From Clostridia bacterium (GTDB lineage Bacteria; Bacillota; Clostridia; Oscillospirales; Acutalibacteraceae), in contig JAFVIF010000047.1 of the NCBI GenBank assembly GCA_017474125.1, forward strand, positions 1 through 38,832: a stretch of 38,832 bases of DNA, in the 5' to 3' direction. Of the stretch, positions 17,630 through 26,721 are shown in pieces (the first letter of the stretch is position 1; each line of letters starts with the position of its first letter). The notes under the pieces were generated by a model. That model had not been told where the DNA came from, made no database searches, and saw nothing but the letters and a program-made list of their open reading frames with translations. The translations under genes and the position numbers were made by a program.

Positions 17630-18568
17630 TTATTTCTTACTGTCCAGCTTGTTTCTCCAAACAACCCAAAGAGGAGTTGAAACGAATATAGAGGAAATAC
17701 AGCCGGAAATAAGACCAAATACCATAGGAATAGCAAAGGGACGAAGTGAAGTAAGACCGTAAAGCTCGGAAACTACAATAATGGTAACAACCGCAAGAAC
17801 GGTAGTGGTAGTGGTAACTATGTTTCTTGCAATTACGGCGCGAAGACTCTTATTTACCATTTCGGCAAGGGTAAGATCTTCGTTAGTCTTCTTATTTTCA
17901 CGAACCGAGTCGTATACAACTATAGTATCGTTAAGGGAGTAACCAAGTATTGTAAGAACTACGGCAATGTAGTTCATATCAATCGGCAAGCGGAAGGCAA
18001 CACAGGCAATAAACGAAATTGCTATGTCGAGCACAAGAGCAACAAGTGCTGTAAGAGCGGCGGTAACACCACCGATTTTACGGAAACGGAAGCCAACGTA
18101 AACTACAACCAGAACCGCAACGACAATCACAGCGGCAACAGCCTTAATAAAGAAAGAGGTTGCAAGTGTGGGGTTAACCGAGGTGGCACTGTAAAGAGAA
18201 ACAGCGTTGTCGGGATACTTCTTTTCCAATGCAGTTAAAAGAGCATCCTGAGCCTCGGTGGTAACCGATTCATTTTTAACAAGAGAAACGGTAATAGTAT
18301 AGGTGTCACCTGCAATGGATGAGCCCTTGGTAACGTTTGCATCGGTTTTTAGGTTTTCGCTTACAAGAGCCTTAACCTCGTCGATATTGATATCGGCAAC
18401 CTTGCCCTCTTCAAAATCGTAATTATAGGTGATTACGGTACCGCCCCTAAAGTCAATGCTTAAATTAGCACCGAAAACAGCGGTAACAACTATACCTGCC
18501 GCAATAAGAACGGCATAAATAATGAGCACCAGTTTAAGAGGTTTATTAAAATCGAATTTATTAAGCAT
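17630..18568 (-). CDS. secF: Protein translocase subunit SecF
   Basis: A 312-residue SecF. It begins with a single membrane segment, then an extracytoplasmic domain with LSIDFRGGTVI, then five membrane segments with the SecF signature GYSLNDTIVVYDSVREN. With SecD it uses the proton motive force to aid Sec-dependent export, relevant to the several secreted proteins in this window. The start at 18568 is chosen over an in-frame upstream ATG because CGGAGG lies 9 bases before it; it overlaps the secD stop by 8 bases (translational coupling). Confidence 0.95.
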   Translation of the reverse strand: MLNKFDFNKPLKLVLIIYAVLIAAGIVVTAVFGANLSIDFRGGTVITYNYDFEEGKVADINIDEVKALVSENLKTDANVTKGSSIAGDTYTITVSLVKNESVTTEAQDALLTALEKKYPDNAVSLYSATSVNPTLATSFFIKAVAAVIVVAVLVVVYVGFRFRKIGGVTAALTALVALVLDIAISFIACVAFRLPIDMNYIAVVLTILGYSLNDTIVVYDSVRENKKTNEDLTLAEMVNKSLRAVIARNIVTTTTTVLAVVTIIVVSELYGLTSLRPFAIPMVFGLISGCISSIFVSTPLWVVWRNKLDSKK

Positions 18569-19937
18569 TGTTCTTACCTCCGTAAAGCCAGGGTCTACGC
18601 AGGAACTTAATTTGAGAAATACTCTTAAGCATAAGCTTAGAGAATACAACACCCATTACAAGGTTGAAGATAACACCTATAAGGAGAGTGTAACCGAAGG
18701 AGTAAATAGAACCTGCAATAGAAGCGCCGAAAATCCAAGAGAACAGGTGGTAAATAGCCAAGCCGGAAGTACCGAATGCGCCCATAAGCACGAAGGCAAC
18801 AATAAGAATGGTTACGTTACCGTCTATAATAGCGCTAAGGGAATTCTTAAATCCGTTATTAATCGCACCGTCAATGGTTCTGCCTGTTTTGAATTCCTGA
18901 CGAATTCTTTCAGCGGCAATAACGTTACAGTCAACACCAACACCGATAGAAAGGATAATACCTGCAATACCCGGGATGGTAAGGGTAAAGCTGTCAACAC
19001 CCGGGAAGAAGCCCGAAATAGCAGCAATAGAGCCTGCAAGCTGACCGAGCAGAGCAATAGAAGCAATAACACCGATTAAGCGGTAGCGGATTATCATAAG
19101 CAAGCAGATAATACCAAAAGCAATAGCGCCTGCAATAAGCATAACGTTAAGGGCATTAGCACCGAGAGTAGCAGAAACTATAGAAAGCTTGCTGTCGTCA
19201 ACGCTTAAAGCAAAGGGCAATGCACCTGCATTAATCTTATTGGCAAGGTCAACAGCTTCGTCGGAGCTGCCCATACCGGTAATAATAGCCTGACCGTTGG
19301 TAATTGCATCGTTAACTGTAGGAGCAGTAAGGGTTACGCCGTCCATACAAATAGCAATTTGTCCCTTAGTGCTTGCAAGCTCGCCGGTTGCTTTTGCAAA
19401 GGTGCTGGAAGCAACAGAGTCAAGCTCAAGAGCAACTACCCAGCCGTGTTCTTCGGTATAGCTTGCTGTTGCGTTTTCTACGTGCTCACCCGTAAATAAT
19501 ACGTTGTTTGCATCGTAAGAAGCCGCCTTACAGAAGGTAAGCTCTGCAGTTTCACCAAGAGAAGCAACTGCTGCAGCAGGATCCATCTCGCTGTCGTTTG
19601 CCGCCCAAGGGAAGCGAACAACTATCTGATGGTTTTCGTTGTCGGCATAAATTTCATAGTCGGTTATGTTCTGATTCACCATACGTGTGTCGATGATGGC
19701 TTTTGCGGCCTCCATATCCTCATCAGTAATCTGATTTTCGGGAATGTCGGGAGTGAATACCGCTTCAACACCACCGCGAATATCGATACCCCAGCGGATA
19801 TCGGCAGCACCCTTTAAGTAAACAACGCGGGTGTCACCGTGCCAGCTTTCAATACCGAAAAATGCGGTGTAGGTCAGAACAAGAATAAGTAAAAATACTA
19901 AAAAGAAGGTAATTTTACTCGGTCTTTTGTTCTTCAT
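18561..19937 (-). CDS. secD: Protein translocase subunit SecD
   Basis: A 458-residue SecD: an N-terminal membrane segment (about 8-26), WGIDIRGGVEAVF (the conserved D1-type motif), a periplasmic-type P1 head domain, and five C-terminal membrane segments with GVGVDCNVIAAERIRQEF. It forms a complex with SecF and SecYEG. GGAGG ribosome site 7 bases upstream. The 185-residue antisense open frame inside it is a shadow. secD and secF are separate genes here, not fused as in B. subtilis. Confidence 0.95.
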   Translation of the reverse strand: MKNKRPSKITFFLVFLLILVLTYTAFFGIESWHGDTRVVYLKGAADIRWGIDIRGGVEAVFTPDIPENQITDEDMEAAKAIIDTRMVNQNITDYEIYADNENHQIVVRFPWAANDSEMDPAAAVASLGETAELTFCKAASYDANNVLFTGEHVENATASYTEEHGWVVALELDSVASSTFAKATGELASTKGQIAICMDGVTLTAPTVNDAITNGQAIITGMGSSDEAVDLANKINAGALPFALSVDDSKLSIVSATLGANALNVMLIAGAIAFGIICLLMIIRYRLIGVIASIALLGQLAGSIAAISGFFPGVDSFTLTIPGIAGIILSIGVGVDCNVIAAERIRQEFKTGRTIDGAINNGFKNSLSAIIDGNVTILIVAFVLMGAFGTSGLAIYHLFSWIFGASIAGSIYSFGYTLLIGVIFNLVMGVVFSKLMLKSISQIKFLRRPWLYGGKNNA

Positions 19938-19973
19938 TACAAGTCCTCCACTTTTTCTAAAATTAACATTTTA

Positions 19974-20002
19974 ATTATAATGTTTTAACGCAAAAAAGTC
20001 AA
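19974..20002 (-). promoter_or_regulatory. Promoter of secDF
   Basis: On the minus strand, TTGACT (20002-19997), 17-bp spacer, TATAAT (19979-19974), 37 bases before the secD start. Confidence 0.85.
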
Positions 20003-20026
20003 TGTATATTTAACCCTTCACTTTTT

Positions 20027-21298
20027 TTATCCTAAAAGCTTTTCCAGTGCGGCATACCTAACTGCAACGCAAAGCAGTACCGAAGCCTTTTTAATTTCGT
20101 CAACAGGCGGGAAGGAAGGCGCAATACGTATATTGCTGTCCTTTTCGTCAAGACCGTAAGGATAGGTAGCACCCACCTTGGTAAGCACCATACCTGCCTC
20201 CTTGCATAAGGCCTCTACCCTTTTGGCACAGCCCTCCATAACGTCAAGGCTGATAAAGTAACCGCCGTTAGGCTTTTTCCAAGAAGCAATTTCTTTTCCC
20301 GATAGCTGTTTATTAAGTTCAGCCAATACACTTTCAAACTTAGGACGTAAAATATCGGCATGCTTTTTCATATGTGCCTTTACTTCGTTTACATCTTTAA
20401 ACATTCTTGCGTGTCGTAATTGGCTTAATTTATCGGGGCCAATGGTTTGATACTGCAATCTGTTTTTAATAATCGCTACATTAGTGGGGCTGCCCGCCTC
20501 TGCCGCTACACCTGCACCGGGGTAGGTTATTTTAGAGGTAGAGGTAAAGATGATAGCCAAATCGGGGTTACCTGCCTTTACGCATTCGTCGTAAATATTT
20601 AAAAGAGAATCGCCTTTTTCGTAAAGGTCGTGAATAACGTAAGCGTTATCCCAGAAAATACGAAAATCCTTAGCGGCAGGCTTCATATTGGCAAGACGCT
20701 TAACAACAGTATCGCTGTAGGTTATTCCTTCGGGATTCGAATACTTGGGAACACACCACATACCCTTTACCGCAGGGTCGCGAACAAGCGCCTCCACCTT
20801 ATCCATATCGGGGCCTTCCTCGGTGGTAGGAACGGGAATCATTTTAATTCCGAAATGCTCGGTAATGGCAAAATGACGGTCGTAGCCGGGTACGGGACAA
20901 ATGAACTTAATTTCGCCCTGCTTCATCCAAGGCTCACCGCCAAGACCGTGGGTCATAGCCTGAGCAATGGTGTCAAACATCATATTTAAGGATGAGTTAC
21001 CGCCTACTATAATTTGGGAAGGCTCAAGGTCTAAAATACCTGCAAAAAGCTCCTTAAGCTCCGAAAGACCGTCAAGACCGCCGTAGTTACGGCATTCAAT
21101 ACCGTCCTTATTTTTAAAGCCTAAATCGTTACCTACCAAATCAAACATATTCTTGCTTAAATCAATTTGGTCAATGCTGGGCTTACCTCTTGACATATCA
21201 AGCCGAAGGCCCATTTCTTTAAGGCTTTCATATTCTTTTTTAACTTCACTGAATTCTGCCGCTAATTCTTCACGCGACATACTAAGATAGCTGCTCAT
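20027..21298 (-). CDS. Type Ic aspartate aminotransferase (fold type I, PLP)
   Basis: A 423-residue PLP aminotransferase of the unusual Ic subgroup. Seen: DMSRGKPS near the N-terminus, NYGGLDGLSELKELFAG, CPVPGYDRHF, PKYSNPEGITYS, FWDNAYVIHDL (cofactor Asp/Tyr), and the Schiff-base lysine K256 in FTSTSKITYPGAGVA, with the C-terminal arginine in NIRIAPSFPP. Family members transfer the amino group between aspartate and 2-oxoglutarate. ATG at 21298 is preferred over an in-frame GTG at 21307, which is only 3 bases from GGAGG, although the ATG spacing (12) is long. Monocistronic, with its own promoter. Confidence 0.88.
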   Translation of the reverse strand: MSSYLSMSREELAAEFSEVKKEYESLKEMGLRLDMSRGKPSIDQIDLSKNMFDLVGNDLGFKNKDGIECRNYGGLDGLSELKELFAGILDLEPSQIIVGGNSSLNMMFDTIAQAMTHGLGGEPWMKQGEIKFICPVPGYDRHFAITEHFGIKMIPVPTTEEGPDMDKVEALVRDPAVKGMWCVPKYSNPEGITYSDTVVKRLANMKPAAKDFRIFWDNAYVIHDLYEKGDSLLNIYDECVKAGNPDLAIIFTSTSKITYPGAGVAAEAGSPTNVAIIKNRLQYQTIGPDKLSQLRHARMFKDVNEVKAHMKKHADILRPKFESVLAELNKQLSGKEIASWKKPNGGYFISLDVMEGCAKRVEALCKEAGMVLTKVGATYPYGLDEKDSNIRIAPSFPPVDEIKKASVLLCVAVRYAALEKLLG

Positions 21299-21331
21299 AG
21301 AAAACACTTTCCTCCATTTTATATCCTTAAG

Positions 21332-21360
21332 ATTATACTACATATAGATTAGTTTTTCAA
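21332..21360 (-). promoter_or_regulatory. Promoter of the aspartate aminotransferase gene
   Basis: On the minus strand, TTGAAA (21360-21355), 17-bp spacer, TATAAT (21337-21332). Confidence 0.8.
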
Positions 21361-21374
21361 GTAGAAAGTGAAAT

Positions 21375-21449
21375 AAAAAAATAAGCCTTCCCGAACGGGA
21401 GTTGTTCTTAGGCATTTTATCCCTAAGAACAACTCCCGAGGTAAGGCTT
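21375..21449 (-). terminator. Long two-tier hairpin terminator of the dockerin/SGNH gene
   Basis: Inner perfect 17-bp stem CGGGAGTTGTTCTTAGG (21396-21412) / complement (21422-21438), outer 7-bp stem AAGCCTT (21383-21389) / AAGGCTT (21443-21449), separated by short unpaired bases. On the minus strand it is followed by ATTTTTTT (21382-21375), so it is a functional-looking terminator, longer than the others in this window. Confidence 0.85.
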
Positions 21450-21454
21450 GTGAT

Positions 21455-24400
21455 TTAATTGTTCGCAAGATAGAGCTTAAGCAACGCAAGGTCTGTAGTA
21501 TCAATCTCAATGTCGCCGTTCATATCTGCGCCGTCGGAGATATCAATACTGATTCCTGCAAGGAATAGCTTCAACGTTGCAAGGTCGGTGGTATCGATTT
21601 TGCCGTCACTGTCCACGTCACCGATTAATGTTTTTTCCTTCAAAAACACCTTAAGTACCGGATATCCGTCGGTGATAGCGAACTTATCGCCGAGAGGCAT
21701 ATTGGTGAGTGCATTTTCACCCTTCATTTGTTCAGTGCTTAACTGAGTCCAGGTAGTATAAGTTTCATTTGGAGCAACGGTAGAGTAGCAGTTAGTAGCT
21801 GTCTTAACTGCGTTACCTGTACTTGAACAGAGCCATAAACTGCCGTCGGCATAGCAATTTTCAAAAACAACAGTTTCGGGGCACTGCCAGGTAGAGCCAA
21901 CTATCTTGTTTTTCGAATAAGAACCGCCAACGTTAGCAAAGGAATAACAGTTAGATATTTTCACGTTAGGAGTCTGCAAAGTACCGCCCAAAATACCGCC
22001 GGAAGCCGGGTTAGTAGTGTCAAGGCGGTAAGTATTTACGTATACCGTTTCATCGGTAAAGCAAGAATCAATAAGAGTATTAACGTTTGACGTTTTTTGG
22101 GTCACAACACTACCTACAATACCTCCGGCACGGCCTAATATTTCAATATGGGAGTATCTTACGCCAACGTTTGTTACGTGGGTATTTTTGGTTATTTGAG
22201 GAATAAGTCCCGCATAGCCCGATGCAGATAAATGCGCACCGTAATTTTTGGGATAATAAATGCCGTAAACAATATGTCCGTTACCGTCAAAGTAACCCGT
22301 AAATACGGTGTCGCATATCCAAGTGGAGGGTGCATAGTTGTTCTTGGCCTCACCTGTAGACCAATCTACGCCGTTAATATCGTTTAAGTAAATATCGTTT
22401 TCCAGTCTGTAATATTTACCCTTGCCGCCGCCATTTATTGCATAAGCAAGTTCTTCGCCATTTGTAATAAGGTAAGGAGATTCTTCAGTACCTGCTCCTT
22501 CAAGAGCGCTTCCGATAAAGCCCGACCAAATCGCATTGGATTTTCCAACGAAAGACTTAAGTACGGGTGTACCGTTATAAGGCAGAGTATAAACATCTTT
22601 AAGCGACGCCATTTTGGTCATTGCGGCTGTGCCCTGCATTTCTTCAATAGCAAGAATAGTAATACCGTTTGTAGCAGTACCTAAAGTAGCAAAACAATTT
22701 GTAAACTTCATAGGGTTTTGGCCGTAAAGCTTAACGTTGGTTGCGTAGCAGTTAGTTACGGGGCAATTAGTACCGCTCCATACTCCGCCTACAATACCAC
22801 CGACAAAGCCGTCGGCTTCTACTAAACCAAGGTTATAGCAATTAGAAATACCGCTGACGTAACCCGAACCGTTACCTGCGCCAATCATACCGCCTGCCTC
22901 GGCGCCGAAAATATAAACGTTTTCGCCAACGTAACAGTTTTCAAGGCTTACGTCGTAAACTCCGCTTCCGGTTGTACCGACAAAGGCGGAAGCCGCGCCG
23001 TTAACAGCCTTAATATAAGAATCGTTTATCGCAAGATTTTTAATTACAGCGCCGTCACCTGCTCTGGCAATAAGACCTGCGCCGTGGTTCCATTTATTTT
23101 CTTCCGCTTTATAGTCGTTATCGATATAAAGACCTTTTATAACGTGATTTTTACCGTCGATAATACCCTCGAAACGAACAGCTTCGTTACTGCCACCCAA
23201 ATACCACTGGTGAGTATTTTGGTCAATAACTACGGATTTATTTTCCAAATCGACTACCATATCGTTAAGGAGAATATTATTTTGTACTTCGAAATAAACG
23301 CCCTTGTTATTATTGGTAACCGCCCAATATAAATGGCTTCCGTTATAAATCTTATAGGGGTTATTTTCAGTTCCGTCACCCTCGGTAGGTTTAAGTGAAG
23401 TGCCGTCCCAAACGTCTTCTAAAATGGTGAAAGCATCAAGAGCGCCGTCCTCGTAAACGATATCGGCTTCGGGTAAAATAAGCTTTTTAAGACCGTCAAC
23501 GTACTTATAAGCGGTATCGTCTACTCTTGTTACGGTTTTGCCATTAACAACAGTGGGTACGGTTAAAGTGCCTGTTGCAGGAACGTCACCGTAATAATGA
23601 AGAAGCTCAACGCCGTCGCCGTCGGGAAGGACTCTCCAGTCCCCTTCTATATAAGCCTTTTCGCCCGTTACGGCTTCGTGAGCAATATTACGGAGAATTA
23701 CACATTCCTCAGCAGTAAGCACACCCTCGGGATAGAAGGTTGCCTTCCTGCAATCTAATCCGAAAATCTTTTCAAGCCATACGCAGCCTGCAATATAGCG
23801 ACCTCTGATATTCAAATGGTGAATATTGTCGGTATAAAGACAGCCGTTCGCGCAAAGCTGGGCGTCGGTCAAGCCGGTGGTGGATTCAGCAACGTGGAAA
23901 TCACCGAAACCATATTCATCCTTTGCAAGCTGAACAGCTTTGCCCACAGGGATAATATCGGTTTCTTTGTTAAGGCCTAACATATCCGCAGCTTTTTCAT
24001 AGTTTGCTTCAATGTCTTTGAACATACCAACGCTATATTCGTAAGGCTCAGGCCAAATATCACGAGGTTCTGTTACACAAGTTTCACAGAAAGACCATGT
24101 TTGATTAATCATAACCTTAGCCTGAGGCTCGTACTCCTGTATGATAGAATAAAGGTCGGTAAGCCACGGCTTTTCTTCGGTCCAGTATGTATCAAAAACA
24201 GCCGCGGTGGAAGTACCCTGATGAAGAGTTACATAGTCGTAATCATCAGCATTGAACGCATCTTTCATTGTTTTGTAGCTTCCATAATCCATGACACCGT
24301 CGGTATAAAAACGGTAAACTGAAGAATTGTTATTATAAAATCCAACATGCTGTTCTAAAGTACAACCGCCGTAGTAAAGAACTGTAACGGTAACTTTTTT

Positions 24401-24577
24401 ACCCAAAGTTTCAGCTATTTTGGAAATAAACTGGGTAGAATTACAAGAATAACTGTTACCGATTGCAAGAATCTTTATAGGCTCTTCCTGCGGTTCCACA
24501 GCAGCGATAGGCATTGCTACCGCCATCAGTATAACACACAGAACAGCACTCAATATTTTCTTAAAGTAACTTTTCAT
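21455..24577 (-). CDS. Secreted SGNH-hydrolase-like protein with GLUG-type repeats and dockerin
   Basis: A 1040-residue secreted protein. A signal peptide (1-26) is followed by an SGNH/DUF4886-like domain (about 33-275) with the GDSL-like block IGNSYS (Ser42), the oxyanion-type YYGG, LHQGTS and DNIHHLN giving Asp250/His253. SGNH enzymes include carbohydrate esterases and lipases, and DUF4886 members are mostly uncharacterised. The middle has a short leucine-rich-type block, then two beta-helix-like regions with GLUG-style repeats (GGMIGAGNGSGYVSGISNCY, GYAGLIPQ). The C-terminus (984-1040) is a type I dockerin with two calcium loops (DVDSDGKIDTTD, DMNGDIEIDTTD); the second has Ile for the usual Gly. 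A dockerin implies attachment to a cohesin scaffold encoded elsewhere. AGGAGG ribosome site; -10-like TATAAT just upstream. Confidence 0.85.
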   Translation of the reverse strand: MKSYFKKILSAVLCVILMAVAMPIAAVEPQEEPIKILAIGNSYSCNSTQFISKIAETLGKKVTVTVLYYGGCTLEQHVGFYNNNSSVYRFYTDGVMDYGSYKTMKDAFNADDYDYVTLHQGTSTAAVFDTYWTEEKPWLTDLYSIIQEYEPQAKVMINQTWSFCETCVTEPRDIWPEPYEYSVGMFKDIEANYEKAADMLGLNKETDIIPVGKAVQLAKDEYGFGDFHVAESTTGLTDAQLCANGCLYTDNIHHLNIRGRYIAGCVWLEKIFGLDCRKATFYPEGVLTAEECVILRNIAHEAVTGEKAYIEGDWRVLPDGDGVELLHYYGDVPATGTLTVPTVVNGKTVTRVDDTAYKYVDGLKKLILPEADIVYEDGALDAFTILEDVWDGTSLKPTEGDGTENNPYKIYNGSHLYWAVTNNNKGVYFEVQNNILLNDMVVDLENKSVVIDQNTHQWYLGGSNEAVRFEGIIDGKNHVIKGLYIDNDYKAEENKWNHGAGLIARAGDGAVIKNLAINDSYIKAVNGAASAFVGTTGSGVYDVSLENCYVGENVYIFGAEAGGMIGAGNGSGYVSGISNCYNLGLVEADGFVGGIVGGVWSGTNCPVTNCYATNVKLYGQNPMKFTNCFATLGTATNGITILAIEEMQGTAAMTKMASLKDVYTLPYNGTPVLKSFVGKSNAIWSGFIGSALEGAGTEESPYLITNGEELAYAINGGGKGKYYRLENDIYLNDINGVDWSTGEAKNNYAPSTWICDTVFTGYFDGNGHIVYGIYYPKNYGAHLSASGYAGLIPQITKNTHVTNVGVRYSHIEILGRAGGIVGSVVTQKTSNVNTLIDSCFTDETVYVNTYRLDTTNPASGGILGGTLQTPNVKISNCYSFANVGGSYSKNKIVGSTWQCPETVVFENCYADGSLWLCSSTGNAVKTATNCYSTVAPNETYTTWTQLSTEQMKGENALTNMPLGDKFAITDGYPVLKVFLKEKTLIGDVDSDGKIDTTDLATLKLFLAGISIDISDGADMNGDIEIDTTDLALLKLYLANN

Positions 24578-24625
24578 AATAATCCCTCCTTAAATACATT
24601 ATATCATACTATTTTCAATAAATAA

Positions 24626-24671
24626 ATTGCAAAAATCAATAAAATAGCATTGCAAAAATCAACAAAATAAA
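24626..24671. repeat. Two tandem 23-bp AT-rich repeats
   Basis: Units 24626-24648 and 24649-24671 both start ATTGCAAAAATCAA and match at about 20 of 23 positions. They lie between the LtaS-gene terminator and the promoter region of the dockerin/SGNH gene. Confidence 0.6.
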
Positions 24672-24694
24672 CAGCCTTCCCGAGGGAAGGCTGT
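24671..24694 (-). terminator. Terminator of the LtaS-like gene
   Basis: Perfect 11-bp stem ACAGCCTTCCC (24671-24681) / GGGAAGGCTGT (24684-24694). On the minus strand TTATTTTGTTGATTTTTG follows. It lies 5 bases past the stop codon. Confidence 0.82.
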
Positions 24695-24698
24695 AAAT

Positions 24699-26678
24699 TT
24701 ATCCGAATATATGCCTATAATAATCGCTTGCGGGAGCCTGACTGCAATAATTTATTTTATTGCGAACAACGGTTTTCATACTCTCTACGTAGCCCTCGGG
24801 GATTGTAACGGTATCGTTTACGGGAACGAACTTACCCTTTGAGGAATAGTAGGTACCAAGGTCGGTTTTCCAGTCGTAGTTTGTGTTATACACAAGGGCG
24901 GGTGCATCGGAGAAAACGTCTCTGCCGGGCATTAATCTTGAATCGAACTCGGTACCGAAAAGGTTAGACAGAGTAGGAAGAATATCAAGACTGAAGGTAG
25001 GAGAATCAACCACTATGGGCTCCATTTTTTCAAGACAGCCGCTCCATAGAATAAGACGGTTATGGTCGCGCTTAAAGTAATCGTTTACGTTATAGCCGTA
25101 AAGCTCGGAAAGATACGGCATATTACCAAAGGTGCCGCCATCGTCAAGTCCGTATGGGAAGTGGTCGGTGGAAATAACGATTACGGTATCATCGGCAATA
25201 CCCTTAAGCTCAAGCTCGCTTACCATATGGGTAAGGGCGTTTTCAAGCTCAAGATTTGCGGCAAGGTAGCCCTTTACGGTATCGGAATAGGGTAAATCCT
25301 TAACCTTATCCCAATTCTTACTGGTCATAGAGTTGCCGGTTCTTGTATAGGCGCTGTGTCCGCTAACCGACATATAATAAATGTTAAAGGGCTGTTTATC
25401 AATATACTCGGTAAGGGTGCCTTTAAACATTTCAAGGTCACTTTGAGGCCAAGCACGGGATACGTACTGCTCCATACCGTTGCCCATACCCATAAAGCCT
25501 TCTGAATAGCCTAAATTCTTATGGGTTTTGTTACGGTCATAATAGGTATAAGAGTTATTATGATAAGCCTTTCCGAAATAGCCGAGTCGGTCAAGCTGGC
25601 TTCCCATAGTATAGTAGTTAAGAGTTTTTGCGGTGTTCTTAAAGGAGCTTCCTCCTGCCATAGGCAGCATACCGAACACGTTCTGATATTCGCCGCCCGT
25701 AGTACCTGCGCTTGAAGGCTGATAATAATCGGTAAACTGAATACCCTTATTTGCAAGGCGGTAAAGGGTAGGTGTCAGGGTGGGGTCAATTACCTCAGCT
25801 GTAAAGGCCTCAGCCGAAATCATAATAAGGTTTTTACCCTTAAACAGTCCCGTATACTCGTTTTTCTTCGACGGTGTAAGACTGCTAACATAGGCATTAA
25901 GCTTTTTAATTTTACTGCTCGCGCCCTCGTTAAGCGCTTCAAAATCAAGTTCAAGCTTGTTATAGCCGTACTCCACGGGAGTGTCAACGGGAGGATCGTC
26001 GGGTGTTGGAGGATTGTCGATATCGAAGGATGATTCTCTGCCTAAAATTAAATACTTGGCATCAAGCCTTAAGCCACTTATAAGACCGAAGTTTTCAACT
26101 GCAGAACGGAAGTTGTATTCGGCTTTGTACATAGGAGCATAAATACTGCTCACCATAATAAGCAAGGAAGCAAGCACGTAGGTTAACACGGTGGTAAGTC
26201 CCGAAATAATGCGAACAACGGCATTTGACCTATATGCAGGAATGAGCTTCGAGCCAAAAATCAAATAAAAAGCAAGGGGTACAAAAAACAGTATAAGTAC
26301 GGGAATGCTTGTTAAAATGAGCTGAAAAATTTCGGCAGTATAGGTGGTTGCGGCATCTCCTGCCGTGCCGGTTACCATTCCGATATCGTAAAAGGTTTTA
26401 AAGAAACGGTAAATAAGGTATTCCACAATATAAGGAATGCTGGTTGCGCCTATAAGGCAGGCGGAAACTATTCGGTTAGTTTTGCGGTTTTTGGAAAGAG
26501 ACGAAAGAAGATAACCTATTCCGCCGTAAGCGATACTGAAAAGGAGCATATAAACGGTGCTTAACTTAAATACACCGCCAACCGTCGCAATACGAAAAAG
26601 CAGCTCGTAGTAAATTACGGCTACGGGAAAAAGCAGCATAAAATACAAATGTCCAAACTTTTTAATTTTTTTACTCAT
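24699..26678 (-). CDS. LtaS-like phosphoglycerol transferase (sulfatase fold)
   Basis: A 659-residue membrane enzyme: five N-terminal membrane segments (about 11-30, 40-60, 70-90, 117-142, 155-180), a linker rich in Asp/Pro (220-235), then an extracellular alkaline-phosphatase/sulfatase domain. Metal and catalytic positions are suggested by ISAEAF (E290), SSAGTTGGE (T326/T327, equivalent to the LtaS catalytic Thr), and STDHFPYG near residue 475. Family members polymerise glycerol phosphate for lipoteichoic acid or decorate glycans with phosphoglycerol; the exact product is open. It has an unusually long structured leader (26679 to about 26885) containing the palindromic element described separately. 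Weak ribosome site AGGGATG. Confidence 0.88.
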   Translation of the reverse strand: MSKKIKKFGHLYFMLLFPVAVIYYELLFRIATVGGVFKLSTVYMLLFSIAYGGIGYLLSSLSKNRKTNRIVSACLIGATSIPYIVEYLIYRFFKTFYDIGMVTGTAGDAATTYTAEIFQLILTSIPVLILFFVPLAFYLIFGSKLIPAYRSNAVVRIISGLTTVLTYVLASLLIMVSSIYAPMYKAEYNFRSAVENFGLISGLRLDAKYLILGRESSFDIDNPPTPDDPPVDTPVEYGYNKLELDFEALNEGASSKIKKLNAYVSSLTPSKKNEYTGLFKGKNLIMISAEAFTAEVIDPTLTPTLYRLANKGIQFTDYYQPSSAGTTGGEYQNVFGMLPMAGGSSFKNTAKTLNYYTMGSQLDRLGYFGKAYHNNSYTYYDRNKTHKNLGYSEGFMGMGNGMEQYVSRAWPQSDLEMFKGTLTEYIDKQPFNIYYMSVSGHSAYTRTGNSMTSKNWDKVKDLPYSDTVKGYLAANLELENALTHMVSELELKGIADDTVIVISTDHFPYGLDDGGTFGNMPYLSELYGYNVNDYFKRDHNRLILWSGCLEKMEPIVVDSPTFSLDILPTLSNLFGTEFDSRLMPGRDVFSDAPALVYNTNYDWKTDLGTYYSSKGKFVPVNDTVTIPEGYVESMKTVVRNKINYCSQAPASDYYRHIFG

Positions 26679-26721
26679 TTATTACATCCCTAACTTTATA
26701 ATTACGTTTCAGACCACATTA

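Noticed and set aside
18522-19079. 185-residue plus-strand open frame overlapping secF and secD
   Set aside because: It is antisense to conserved SecD segments and very rich in Asn, Arg and Thr, typical of a shadow frame.
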